NCBI GenBank assembly: GCA_003559215.1
Contig: PWMF01000180.1
Coordinates: forward strand, 1-57,057
Reading direction: 5' to 3'
DNA: 57,057 nt
Source of the DNA: Natrialbaceae archaeon
GTDB taxonomy: Archaea; Halobacteriota; Halobacteria; Halobacteriales; Natrialbaceae
In this document: positions 24,314-31,633 of the stretch, piece by piece
Numbering within the stretch: position 1 is the stretch's first letter
Layout of the letters: each line of letters begins with the position of its first letter
Made by a program: the position numbers and the translations under genes
The notes under the pieces: model-generated
What the model was told of the DNA's origin: nothing
What the model saw: only the letters and a program-made list of their open reading frames with translations
Databases searched by the model: none

Positions 24314-25156
24314 ATGGAACTGGGCCTCGTCGCCGGCGTCGTTCTGATCGGTTTCGTTCACGGCGTGTTGCCGGACCACGGCTGGCCGATCGCGGCGACA
24401 TACGCGCTGAACCGAAACCGGCGCTGGCTCGCGGGGCTGCTGGCGGCGTCGATCCTCGGTGTCGGCCACCTGATCAGCAGCGTCGTACTTGTTCTCGCGT
24501 ACTTCTGGTTCAGCACGTTCGCCGAGTTCGCCGAGGGGCCGTGGCTCCGGTACGTCGCCGGGACGCTGTTGATCCTACTGGGTATCCACGAGTACCGCCA
24601 CGGCGGTCACGGACTGCACGAGCACGACGATGGTCACGATCACGAACACGGCGGTGCTCACGACCACGACCACGATCACGACGGTCACGACACCTCGCAC
24701 GACCACGGCACAGATCGCGACCACCACACCAACGGCGGCATCGACACCGCCGGGACGGAACACCACGCCCACGACGACCACGATCACGGAACCGATCCTG
24801 GCCTACTCGAGCGGATCCGCGCCGTGCTTCCCGGGGGCGGGGGCCACCAACACCTGAGCGAGGAACACGCAGAACGTGGCCTGTTCGCGCTCGGAACGAC
24901 CGCGCTGTTGCTCGGGTTCGCTCACGAGGAGCCGATCCAGATCCTGGCGATCTGCGTCGGAACAGAGGCCTGTCTCGAACTAATGCTCGTCTACTCGCTG
25001 GCCGTCATCGTCGCGATCATCGCGCCGACGATGCTGTTGATCGCTGGGTACGAGCACTACCGCGAACGGATCGAGCGACTCACGCCGTACCTGCCGACGA
25101 TCACGGCCGTCGTTCTGGTCGGCATGGGACTGGCGTTCATCGCGGGCGTCATCTGA
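24314..25156 (+). CDS. NicO/RcnA-like nickel-cobalt transporter with histidine-rich loop
   Basis: The 280-residue membrane protein begins MELGLVAGVVLIGFVHGVLPDHGWP; the HGVLPDH element in the first helix corresponds to the His/Asp signature (HxxxxDH) of the NiCoT/RcnA-type transporters. A cytoplasmic or external loop (about 98-170) contains roughly 40 histidines alternating with Asp and Gly (HDHDHDHDGHD-type), a metal-binding stretch typical of RcnA-type exporters. The second half has four further helices, with the conserved GFAHEEPIQILAIC segment. Export of nickel or cobalt is the likely role but the metal cannot be told. The stop abuts the stop of the convergent GCS2-family gene exactly (25156/25157). 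An upstream inverted repeat is listed. Confidence 0.85.
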   Translation: MELGLVAGVVLIGFVHGVLPDHGWPIAATYALNRNRRWLAGLLAASILGVGHLISSVVLVLAYFWFSTFAEFAEGPWLRYVAGTLLILLGIHEYRHGGHGLHEHDDGHDHEHGGAHDHDHDHDGHDTSHDHGTDRDHHTNGGIDTAGTEHHAHDDHDHGTDPGLLERIRAVLPGGGGHQHLSEEHAERGLFALGTTALLLGFAHEEPIQILAICVGTEACLELMLVYSLAVIVAIIAPTMLLIAGYEHYRERIERLTPYLPTITAVVLVGMGLAFIAGVI

Positions 25157-26248
25157 TCAGTTCGTCGCGGCCAACTGCTCGACGTCGGACTCGAGTCGGC
25201 TCGCGTACTCGAGGCGAAGCTCGCGGGCGTCGCTTTTCGTCACGTACTGCCGACCGTCGATCTGGGTCGCGATCGGGTGGTAGTCGGCGACCGAGAACCC
25301 CATTCGGTCGAGGTAGTCGACGACGGGGTTCGACTCGAGACCGCTTCGGATCGCTTCGCCGGCGAGATCGAACGCGGTCTCGTAGTCGGGGAGTCGGACC
25401 CCTTCGTTGGTGACGTGGCCGGCCGCGCTCCCGCCGCCGTCGTCGTCAATCTGCACGTTGGTGCCGTGGATCGTCTCCATTACCGCGTACAGCTCCTCGG
25501 TGAGTCGAAGCAGCTGACTCGGCAACGCGGCGTCGGGCGAGCGCCACTCGACCGTCGGCATCTCGTCGCGCAGCCGAACCGGGGTCCAGACGACGTCGTC
25601 GACCGAGAAGTTGTCGTCGACCGCCGCCTGCTCGATGCCGGCGTCGAGCGCCTCGCGTTCGAACTCCTCGAAACACTGGTCGAGTCGACGTGACCACTCG
25701 CCGACGTTCTCGACGTAGTTCCAGAGCTGACCGTGTCTCGGAAACTCCGCGTACCCTCGCTTGCGGTAACAGTGGGCCCGGGCGCTGTTCGCGACGCGCT
25801 CGCCCTGGTAGTACGGCGAGGAACTGACGAGCGCGAGCGCCGGATCCAGCGCGATGAGCGTGTTGAGCTGATCCGTGACGTTGCGCTTCTCGAAGTGGAC
25901 GTGGGTGCCGGCGCAGTAGTTCGCGTAGTCGAAGTTCTCGCCGATAACTGCCTTCTGGATCCGCCCACGCTCGCCGGGTCGGCGCTCGATCTCGTCACAG
26001 TTGATCGGCGTCCCCAGCGGGACGAGGCCCTTGTCGGTTCGGTCGGCCTCCGCGAGTACTTCTTGGAGCTGTTCGACGAACGTCGTCCGAAGCTCCGCCA
26101 CCGACTCGCAGGGAGGCGTTTTCAGCTCGAACAGCGGTTCGACGAACTCCCGTTCGGTGTGTTCGGAGACGTCCGCGAGCGATTCCGGCGGGGTGAGTTC
26201 GCCGTCGCTGTCGATCACCCAGTACTCGACCTCGAGACTCGTATTCAT
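25157..26248 (-). CDS. GCS2-family carboxylate-amine ligase (glutamate-cysteine ligase-like)
   Basis: The 363-residue protein starts MNTSLEVEYWVIDSDGELT, an E-x-E-x-W/F-type entry used by glutamate-cysteine ligases of the GCS2 family. Other family signs are LFELKTPPCESVAELR, the metal/glutamate region NYCAGTHVHFEKRNV, SSSPYYQGERVANSARAHCYRKRGY and the W-R-S-P-D segment (TVEWRSPDAALPSQLLRLTEELYAVM). In haloarchaea the family's known member, GshA, makes gamma-glutamylcysteine, the main small thiol. This protein differs from what I recall of Haloferax GshA in its N-terminus and length, so it may be a paralogue with another amine or acid as substrate. An in-frame start at 26362 would add 38 non-family residues. 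Confidence 0.8.
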   Translation of the reverse strand: MNTSLEVEYWVIDSDGELTPPESLADVSEHTEREFVEPLFELKTPPCESVAELRTTFVEQLQEVLAEADRTDKGLVPLGTPINCDEIERRPGERGRIQKAVIGENFDYANYCAGTHVHFEKRNVTDQLNTLIALDPALALVSSSPYYQGERVANSARAHCYRKRGYAEFPRHGQLWNYVENVGEWSRRLDQCFEEFEREALDAGIEQAAVDDNFSVDDVVWTPVRLRDEMPTVEWRSPDAALPSQLLRLTEELYAVMETIHGTNVQIDDDGGGSAAGHVTNEGVRLPDYETAFDLAGEAIRSGLESNPVVDYLDRMGFSVADYHPIATQIDGRQYVTKSDARELRLEYASRLESDVEQLAATN

Positions 26249-26425
26249 TCTCAGTTGAGAGGCGCAGATAGCTGCTCGGTTCGGTACGACCGTATAGAGC
26301 TCGACACGATCTTCTCTTCGTTGGAACGAGGGCCCGTCTCGCGGAAGCAGTCGTGCCTGCACCAGCCTGCCGTATACCCGACAACCACGCCAAGCGGTTT
26401 GACCGTCCCCGTGGAAGCGCCGACT

Positions 26426-27781
26426 ATGGCTACGACGCTCGAATTCGCGGAGTTCGCCCGGAGGACGCGATACGAGGACCTCCCATCAGACGTTGGAGAG
26501 GCCCTCAAACAGCGATTGCTGGATTCGATCGGGGTCGGAATCGCCGCCGCGGACGTCCGTCCGTCGACGATCGTCGATCGGACGGTCGCCGATCTCGAGG
26601 CGGACGGTCTCTGCACCCTCTGGGGCCGCGACAGGGGCGCATCGCCGGTGCAGGCGGCGATGCACAACACGGCGCTCGTCGCCGCTTCGAGCTGTTCGGA
26701 CTCGTATCTCGCGCCGGCAGAGACGTCCCACCCGAGCGACACCCTCGGGGCCGTCGTTGCGGCCGGCGAGTACGCCGACGCCGCTGGGGAGGAGCTGCTT
26801 GCAGCCCTCGCCGTCGCCTACGAAATTCAGGGCGAGCTGGCCTGGAACGCGCCGGTCCGGGACCGCGGGTTCGATCACGTCACTCACACCGTGATTTCGG
26901 CAGCCGCGGGGGCCTCGAAACTGCTCGAGCTCGAGTTCGAGGAGACGCGAAACGCGATCGCTATCGCGGCGACGGGTCACAACGCCCTGCGCGCGACGAG
27001 AACGGGACGGATCGGCGAGTGGAGCGACGTCGCCTCGGCCGACGCCGCCCGAAACGCGGTCTACGCGGCGATGCTCGCCGAGCGCGGGATGGACGGCCCG
27101 AGCGGCGCTTTCGACGGACGAAAGGGGTGGGAGGCGGTGGTTTCGGGAGCGTTCGAGTTCGATCCCACTCCCGGCGAACGCGTCCGGGACGTCACGACCA
27201 GACGCTACGTCGCCGAGACCTACGCCCAGTCCGCAGTGGAGGGAATCGTCGAACTCGCCGAGAGCCGAGATCTGGACCCCGGCGACGTCGCGGGGATCAA
27301 ACTCGAGACCTTCGCCGAGGCGAAGCGCCTCGTCGGCGGCGGGGAGGGAAACCGCTACGAGATCGACGGCCGCGCCCAGGCGACCCACTCGCTGCCGTAC
27401 GTCCTCGCCGCGGCGCTGCTCGACCGCGACCTCTCGTTCGCGCAGTACGATCCCGGTCGGATCGGTGCCGACGACGTACAGGACCTCCTCCGGCTCGTCG
27501 ACGTCACCGCGAACCCCGATCTGACCGAGCGCTTCGAGAACGGCGAGCTGCCCGCCGTCATCGACGTGACGATGGACGACGGAACGACGTACCGGGTCGA
27601 GAAGGACGCGTTCTTCGGGCACCCGACGACTCCGATCGGCTGGGCGGGACTCGAGGCGAAGTTCGCTTCCGTCACCGAGGACCGACTCGACGACCGGCGG
27701 CGGACCGAAATCGTCGAGACGGTTCGTTCGCTCGAGGATCGCGACGTGACCGACCTGACGGCGTTGCTCGCCCGCGGCTGA
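26426..27781 (+). CDS. MmgE/PrpD family protein
   Basis: The 451-residue product starts MATTLEFAEFARRTRYEDLP and follows the MmgE/PrpD fold, which includes 2-methylcitrate dehydratase and cis-aconitate decarboxylase. Visible blocks are LLDSIGVGIAAAD, the Ser/Asp-rich DTLGAVVAAGEYADAAGEELLAALAVAYEIQGEL, the active-site region FDHVTHTVISAAAGASKLL, RTGRIGEWSDVASADAARN, GPSGAFDGRKGWEAVV, and YVAETYAQSAVEGI. No methylcitrate synthase (PrpC) or other propionate genes are adjacent, so the substrate is open; the haloarchaeal copies are often isolated. The start was placed at ATG 26426; the frame stays open far upstream, but that part is antisense to the GCS2-family gene and shows no family resemblance. 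Confidence 0.9.
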   Translation: MATTLEFAEFARRTRYEDLPSDVGEALKQRLLDSIGVGIAAADVRPSTIVDRTVADLEADGLCTLWGRDRGASPVQAAMHNTALVAASSCSDSYLAPAETSHPSDTLGAVVAAGEYADAAGEELLAALAVAYEIQGELAWNAPVRDRGFDHVTHTVISAAAGASKLLELEFEETRNAIAIAATGHNALRATRTGRIGEWSDVASADAARNAVYAAMLAERGMDGPSGAFDGRKGWEAVVSGAFEFDPTPGERVRDVTTRRYVAETYAQSAVEGIVELAESRDLDPGDVAGIKLETFAEAKRLVGGGEGNRYEIDGRAQATHSLPYVLAAALLDRDLSFAQYDPGRIGADDVQDLLRLVDVTANPDLTERFENGELPAVIDVTMDDGTTYRVEKDAFFGHPTTPIGWAGLEAKFASVTEDRLDDRRRTEIVETVRSLEDRDVTDLTALLARG

Positions 27782-27877
27782 CGCGCAGGAAGGGGACGGG
27801 AGTAGTGAACCCGCCGAGCGAGCACACGGCGATCGACGGGGTGAGTATTACTCGCCTCCGCCCCGAGGAGAGAGACA

Positions 27878-28816
27878 ATGGCTGCTCCTCTCCACTCCGG
27901 ACAGCTCCTCGCGCGCCTCGAGCGACCGACGGCGGCCGAGCCGACCCGGATCGGTGTGCTCTCGGACGTCCACCTCGCGACGGACGCGACGGGGACCTGG
28001 AAGGTGTTCCACCGAACCGAGCGACACCTCGGGGCGGCCGTCGAGGCGGTGAACGACCGGGACCTGGACGGCGTCGTCGTCGCCGGCGATCTGACGCGCA
28101 ACGGCGTTCCGGCGGAGTTCGATCTGTTCGACGACCTCGCCGACTTCGAGCCGCCCGCGGTCGCGGTACCCGGAAACCACGATTTTCCAACGACGTTCGA
28201 CGAGCGCGAGTCGCTGCCGATTCCGGCGTTCGAGGACCGGTACACTCCCGGCGGGCTGCCGTTTCGGGTCCGGTTCGGCGACCTCGCGGTGTTCGGTCTC
28301 GACAGCCACGCGGCGACGCCCGGCTCGCCCGCCGAGACCTGGAACGGTCGCGTCAGCGCCGAACAGCTGATGTGGCTCGACGAGGCGCTGACCGAGACCG
28401 ACGCCGACCGATCGATCGTCGTCGTCCACCACAATCTGCCGGCAACGGGCGACCTCTACGAGCGCTACCGCGCGGAACTTCCCGTGGCCGGAGAGGTACC
28501 CGGGTTCTCCAACCCGGAGCCACTGGTCGAACTCCTCGTCGGCCACGACGTCGCGCTCGTCGTCACCGGCCACCTCCACTTTCCCGCCATCGAGCGATCC
28601 GACGGCGTCACCGAGCTGACGGTACCCGCAGTCTCCTCGTTCCCGCACGCGCTGTTGGTGCTCGAGGTCGACGACCAGGGGACGGTCGTCCGACTCGTTC
28701 CGCTGACCGACGGCGACGGAATGGTCGAGTCGATCGCCCACGGTTACGAGAAGGACCGAGTCCTACTGTCGGCCGCACAGCTCGCGACGGTTCCGCTGGT
28801 CGACGACTTCGCGTAG
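27878..28816 (+). CDS. Calcineurin-like metallophosphoesterase
   Basis: The 312-residue protein has all five metallophosphoesterase motifs: GVLSDVH (residues 26-32), VVAGDLTRNG (about 68-77), VPGNHD (about 94-99), VVVHHNLP (about 187-194) and VTGHLHFPAI (about 229-238). The GDLT/GNHD/GHLH set is the 3',5'-cyclic-nucleotide phosphodiesterase-like (CpdA) or general Icc-type subgroup. The two-metal centre hydrolyses phosphoester bonds; the natural substrate cannot be deduced. It follows the MmgE/PrpD gene by about 100 nt on the same strand and is followed by a broken gene. Confidence 0.9.
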   Translation: MAAPLHSGQLLARLERPTAAEPTRIGVLSDVHLATDATGTWKVFHRTERHLGAAVEAVNDRDLDGVVVAGDLTRNGVPAEFDLFDDLADFEPPAVAVPGNHDFPTTFDERESLPIPAFEDRYTPGGLPFRVRFGDLAVFGLDSHAATPGSPAETWNGRVSAEQLMWLDEALTETDADRSIVVVHHNLPATGDLYERYRAELPVAGEVPGFSNPEPLVELLVGHDVALVVTGHLHFPAIERSDGVTELTVPAVSSFPHALLVLEVDDQGTVVRLVPLTDGDGMVESIAHGYEKDRVLLSAAQLATVPLVDDFA

Positions 28817-28884
28817 CGGTTCGGCTCGAGCGCGCTCTGACTCGAGGTTGTTTCGGATCCGTTGCTCACGCAGGCGTGAGGACG

Positions 28885-29253
28885 ATGGCTCGAGGTCTTA
28901 TGAACCCCCGCGTGATCGACTACGAGATGCACGAACCCGAGTTCTCGGGACCGACGACCGACGAGTGAGACGATCCGCAACTCGAGCACTTCTCTACCGA
29001 CGAGCTGAGCAAGGTCGACGATCACTTCGTCCTCTCGGTGTCAGGATTCCCGCCGGAGAATTTTACGGATCTGAAACTGCCCGTCGTCGAATCGAGCGGC
29101 GAGCTAAACAAGAACGCCCTACAGACGGCAAAAAGCGGCGGTCACGGGTCCGGTGCGGTCGAGGAGCTCGACGACAAGCTGCAGTCCGACGTCGAGGACC
29201 TTGTCGACGAACTGGCAAACGACAACATCGAGGGGGCCGACTTCGACGAGTAG
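28885..29253 (+). pseudogene. Gene interrupted by an in-frame TGA (phage-type fold suspected)
   Basis: From ATG 28885 the frame reads MARGLMNPRVIDYEMHEP, then FSGPTTDE, and hits TGA at 28966-28968. In the same frame, without any shift, it continues DDPQLEHFSTDELSKVDDHF, then VLSVSGFPPENFTDLKLPVV, ESSGELNKNALQTAKSGGHG and on to TAG at 29251-29253. The two parts fit as one protein of about 122 residues if the TGA replaced a TGG (Trp), which would give TDEWDDPQL. The pattern 'LPVVE...G.LNKNALQTAK' resembles the C-terminal parts of prohead-protease-like or capsid-maturation proteins of haloarchaeal viruses (memory, not a search). A restart at GTG 29038 could express the C-terminal 71 residues. 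No other phage gene is adjacent. Confidence 0.6.
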
Positions 29254-29259
29254 TCCTGG

Positions 29260-29493
29260 TTACGCGGGTTTCGACGCCGAGGCGTCCCCAGGGTCGTCCT
29301 TCCGAAGCAGGCCGACGATTCCCTGTGCGATCATGCCGATGACGACCCACTTCCAGGCCAGCACCGCGACGCCGAGCATCAGGCCGGCGCGGACGTAGTT
29401 CCCGCGGTCGACCGCTCGTTTGACGCTTTTGAGTATCGAAACGACGACGAGCGATCGCGACGCCGTCGAACCGAGAAGCCTCTTGAGTACCAT
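29260..29493 (-). CDS. Small membrane protein, unknown function
   Basis: From ATG 29493 (MVLKRLLGSTASRSLVVVS) the protein has 77 residues, a basic amphipathic N-terminus (SILKSVKRAVDRGNYVRAG), one hydrophobic helix (LMLGVAVLAWKWVVIGMIAQGI) and a charged tail (LLRKDDPGDASASKPA). The downstream end (29260) is 7 nt from the convergent stop of the broken gene. The start follows an A-rich stretch (AAAAAAAGGT) and is preferred over the in-frame start at 29550, which would add a Lys/Arg-rich tail without features. No family is recognised. Confidence 0.6.
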   Translation of the reverse strand: MVLKRLLGSTASRSLVVVSILKSVKRAVDRGNYVRAGLMLGVAVLAWKWVVIGMIAQGIVGLLRKDDPGDASASKPA

Positions 29494-29567
29494 ACCTTTT
29501 TTTACAGCCTTGGCCGGATAACGACCGTCCCGGAGCGCGCAAGTCCTCAAGTGTCCTGCGCCGGACG

Positions 29568-30383
29568 CTACTGGCCGGGATCCTTGACGGAGGGCAATCC
29601 CGCTGTCAGCAGCCGTCGAAGGAGCACCACGACGCCGTTCTGTAATCCTCTGGCAAAGACCGCCTGCTCCGCAGGCTCGTCGGCCTCCGACTCCGGATAG
29701 TACGATCCGATCAGGAGCGTCTCCCGATCGACGAGAAGGATTCGACTGATCGCGACCTCGTCGTCGCTTTCCCTTCCGGTGAGCCAGTCGAGTCCCGTTT
29801 GGAACACGCGGCTCTTCGGAACCGTCCGCTCGAGCGACCGCGTGACCGAGTCGCTCTGCCCTCCGAGGACGACTGAAAGCTCGCGATCGGTCGCCGCCTC
29901 AAGGGCGTCGAACAGCGACTCGGAGAGGATGTCCTCGTCGACGACGAGGAGCGCGATCTCGGAGTCGGCCTCGCCGATCAGCTCGAGCGTCCGGGACTCG
30001 ATCGCGTCGTGACCCGTCAGCGACCACACCTCCTGGACGGAGCCGTCGTCCTCGAGCTTCTCGGTCTTCGTGTTTTGCAGGTGGGTTTCGAGCGTGTCGA
30101 CCCGATCGTTGTACCGCTGTCGGAGGATCCGCGTCGCCTCGTCGGTTCCGACGGCGCGGTAGACCTGCGGGCTCGAGTGTTGTACTTCGACCAGCCCCTG
30201 TGACTCGAGGACGCGAATCGCGTCGTACACCCTCGTTCGCGGGACCCCGGAGATCTCGTGGATCTCCTTCGCCGTCCCGGTGGGAAGTTTGTTCAACGCC
30301 ATAAAGCAGCGCGCTTCGTACTCCTGTAGCCCGAGGTCCTGCAACAGGCTAATCGCTTCGTCCGTTGTTTCGTCCTGAGTCAT
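29568..30383 (-). CDS. TrmB-family transcriptional regulator
   Basis: The 271-residue protein has an N-terminal winged helix (residues about 8-85): LLQDLGLQEYEARCFMALNK, the recognition region TAKEIHEISGVPRTRVYDAIRVLESQGLV, and the wing VEVQHSSPQVYRAV. This is the TrmB family, archaeal regulators that bind palindromic sites in promoters and usually sense sugars or redox state. The C-terminal part (about 105-271) has the TrmB effector domain of mixed alpha/beta type; no ligand can be read. A 14-bp perfect palindrome lies 15-28 nt upstream of the start, a good place for autoregulation. It is followed by no operon partner; the response regulator gene lies about 260 nt upstream on the same strand. 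Confidence 0.9.
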   Translation of the reverse strand: MTQDETTDEAISLLQDLGLQEYEARCFMALNKLPTGTAKEIHEISGVPRTRVYDAIRVLESQGLVEVQHSSPQVYRAVGTDEATRILRQRYNDRVDTLETHLQNTKTEKLEDDGSVQEVWSLTGHDAIESRTLELIGEADSEIALLVVDEDILSESLFDALEAATDRELSVVLGGQSDSVTRSLERTVPKSRVFQTGLDWLTGRESDDEVAISRILLVDRETLLIGSYYPESEADEPAEQAVFARGLQNGVVVLLRRLLTAGLPSVKDPGQ

Positions 30384-30397
30384 GGCCCAACCACGAA

Positions 30398-30411
30398 TTC
30401 GGATATCCGAA
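30398..30411. promoter_or_regulatory. Perfect 14-bp palindrome upstream of the TrmB-family gene
   Basis: TTCGGATATCCGAA is fully self-complementary. It lies 15-28 nt upstream of the ATG at 30383 with GATATC in the TATA/BRE region. Its position suits autoregulation by the TrmB-family protein. It does not match the TACT-N7/8-GAGTA site described for Halobacterium TrmB. Confidence 0.5.
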
Positions 30412-30645
30412 CATCCTCTGTACGGCGCACGGATGGAAAAGAATTCAGGTTCGGTACCGTTCCGACGACGTCCGGTTCTTCACCCCTTTCACCCGGATAA
30501 TCACACAAGCTACTTGAGTGCACGCTCGAAAGAGGTGAGTGGCGAGTCACCGTTCTGGCCCAACCACGACGGTGGCTCGCCGATACGTTCCTCGCGAAAC
30601 GAAGTGGTCCCTACCGATCCGATAGCGACGGCAAAAGTGGTCGGC

Positions 30646-31110
30646 TCACTGTTCCGGCGGAAATCGCGTCCGTCCGAACCAGAACCGGTCGATCGCCTCG
30701 ACGGTCGAGACGAACTCGTCCGGATCGACGGGTTTCGTCAGGTAGGCGTTGGCGTTCGCTCCGTAACACCTCGAGACGTCGTCCTCGTCGGCCGAACTCG
30801 TTAGCATCAACACCGGCAGTCGCCGCAGCTGCCGGTCGTTTTTGATCCGCTCGAGAACCTCGCAACCGTCGCGGCCGGGAAGGTTCAGATCCAGCAGGAC
30901 GAGATCGGGTGGCGGGATTCCCGCCCCGTCCGTTCGAGCGAGGACCGCCAGCGCGTCATCTCCCGTGTTGACGGCGTGGAGTTGCGTTTCGACGGTGGTC
31001 CGCGCGGTTTTGAACGCCTCCTGGATCAACCGGACGTCACCGGGGTTGTCGTCGATCAAAAGGACGTCGACCGGTTCGTCGACGTGGCGGTGGTGGACGT
31101 TAGTCGCCAT
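30646..31110 (-). CDS. Single-domain response regulator (Rcp1-like)
   Basis: From ATG 31110 the 154-residue protein is one receiver domain: acidic pair DD in VLLIDDNPGDVRLIQEAF (residues about 16-33), phospho-acceptor Asp in DLVLLDLNLPGRDG, Thr/Ser in VLMLTSSADEDDV, and Lys in YLTKPVDPDEF. The layout (N-terminal 'DDNPGDVRLIQEAF' and no output domain) is that of the Rcp1/CheY-like regulators typical of haloarchaea, which are phosphorylated by hybrid or PAS kinases. An in-frame start at 31263 would add 51 residues antisense to the next gene and is rejected. It is 38 nt from the winged-helix gene upstream on the same strand, so the two may be one transcript. Confidence 0.93.
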   Translation of the reverse strand: MATNVHHRHVDEPVDVLLIDDNPGDVRLIQEAFKTARTTVETQLHAVNTGDDALAVLARTDGAGIPPPDLVLLDLNLPGRDGCEVLERIKNDRQLRRLPVLMLTSSADEDDVSRCYGANANAYLTKPVDPDEFVSTVEAIDRFWFGRTRFPPEQ

Positions 31111-31148
31111 CGTCGCTGTGAGGAAATCGGGACACTTGGTGACTCCGT

Positions 31149-31463
31149 CTATCGGCGTCGATCGACGGCGAGCCACGGCTGGTGGTCGGTGAGCGACTCG
31201 AGGACGGGCTCGATCTCTTCGAACTGCGGACCCACCTCGACGACGTCCCTTTCCGGATTCCATCGAACAAACCCGTAATCCGACAGCTTCGGGAGGTGGA
31301 TGTGACGTTGCTCGAGACGAACGGCGTCCGAGAGCTCCCGTTCTCCCGTCAGCGAACCGCCGTCGACCTCGAGCGGAAGCGGTTCGTTCAGGAGCGCGAA
31401 CAGGATCCGCCGCCGCTGTTCGCTCGCTAGCGCATCGAATACCCTGTCGTAGCTCTCCTTCAT
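31149..31463 (-). CDS. Haloarchaeal winged-helix protein (ArsR-like, DUF7344 type)
   Basis: The 104-residue protein (ATG 31463, MKESYDRVFDALASEQRRRI) is a winged helix: DALASEQRRRILFALL (helix 1), a spacer, ELSDAVRLEQRHIHLPKLSDYGFVRWNPERDVVEVG (recognition helix and wing) and a C-terminal helix. The 'L..E.RRRIL..L' opening and 'HIHLPKL...GFV' block are those of the haloarchaeal wHTH domain family annotated as DUF7344 (from memory). It has no transmembrane part, unlike the two related proteins at 43671 and 44219. Adjacent to the response regulator, it may share its promoter; a role in the same response is inference. Confidence 0.85.
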   Translation of the reverse strand: MKESYDRVFDALASEQRRRILFALLNEPLPLEVDGGSLTGERELSDAVRLEQRHIHLPKLSDYGFVRWNPERDVVEVGPQFEEIEPVLESLTDHQPWLAVDRRR

Positions 31464-31633
31464 TATGACCGTACTTCGGGCCGAGAGCTGTTTATGCCCC
31501 CACATTTTCACGGCCCCTCGAGTTTTGATTAACCGAGTGACGACACCGCTGCCCCCGAATCGCCGCTACCGACCCGATCGGAACGCGGACGGGAGCTTTT
31601 TCTCGCTTCGCTCTGATACGCCGCTCGAGAACG

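Noticed and set aside
26353-28884. A very long Arg-rich plus-strand frame across the MmgE/PrpD and phosphoesterase genes.
   Set aside because: It is out of frame with two recognisable genes and has an extreme arginine content.
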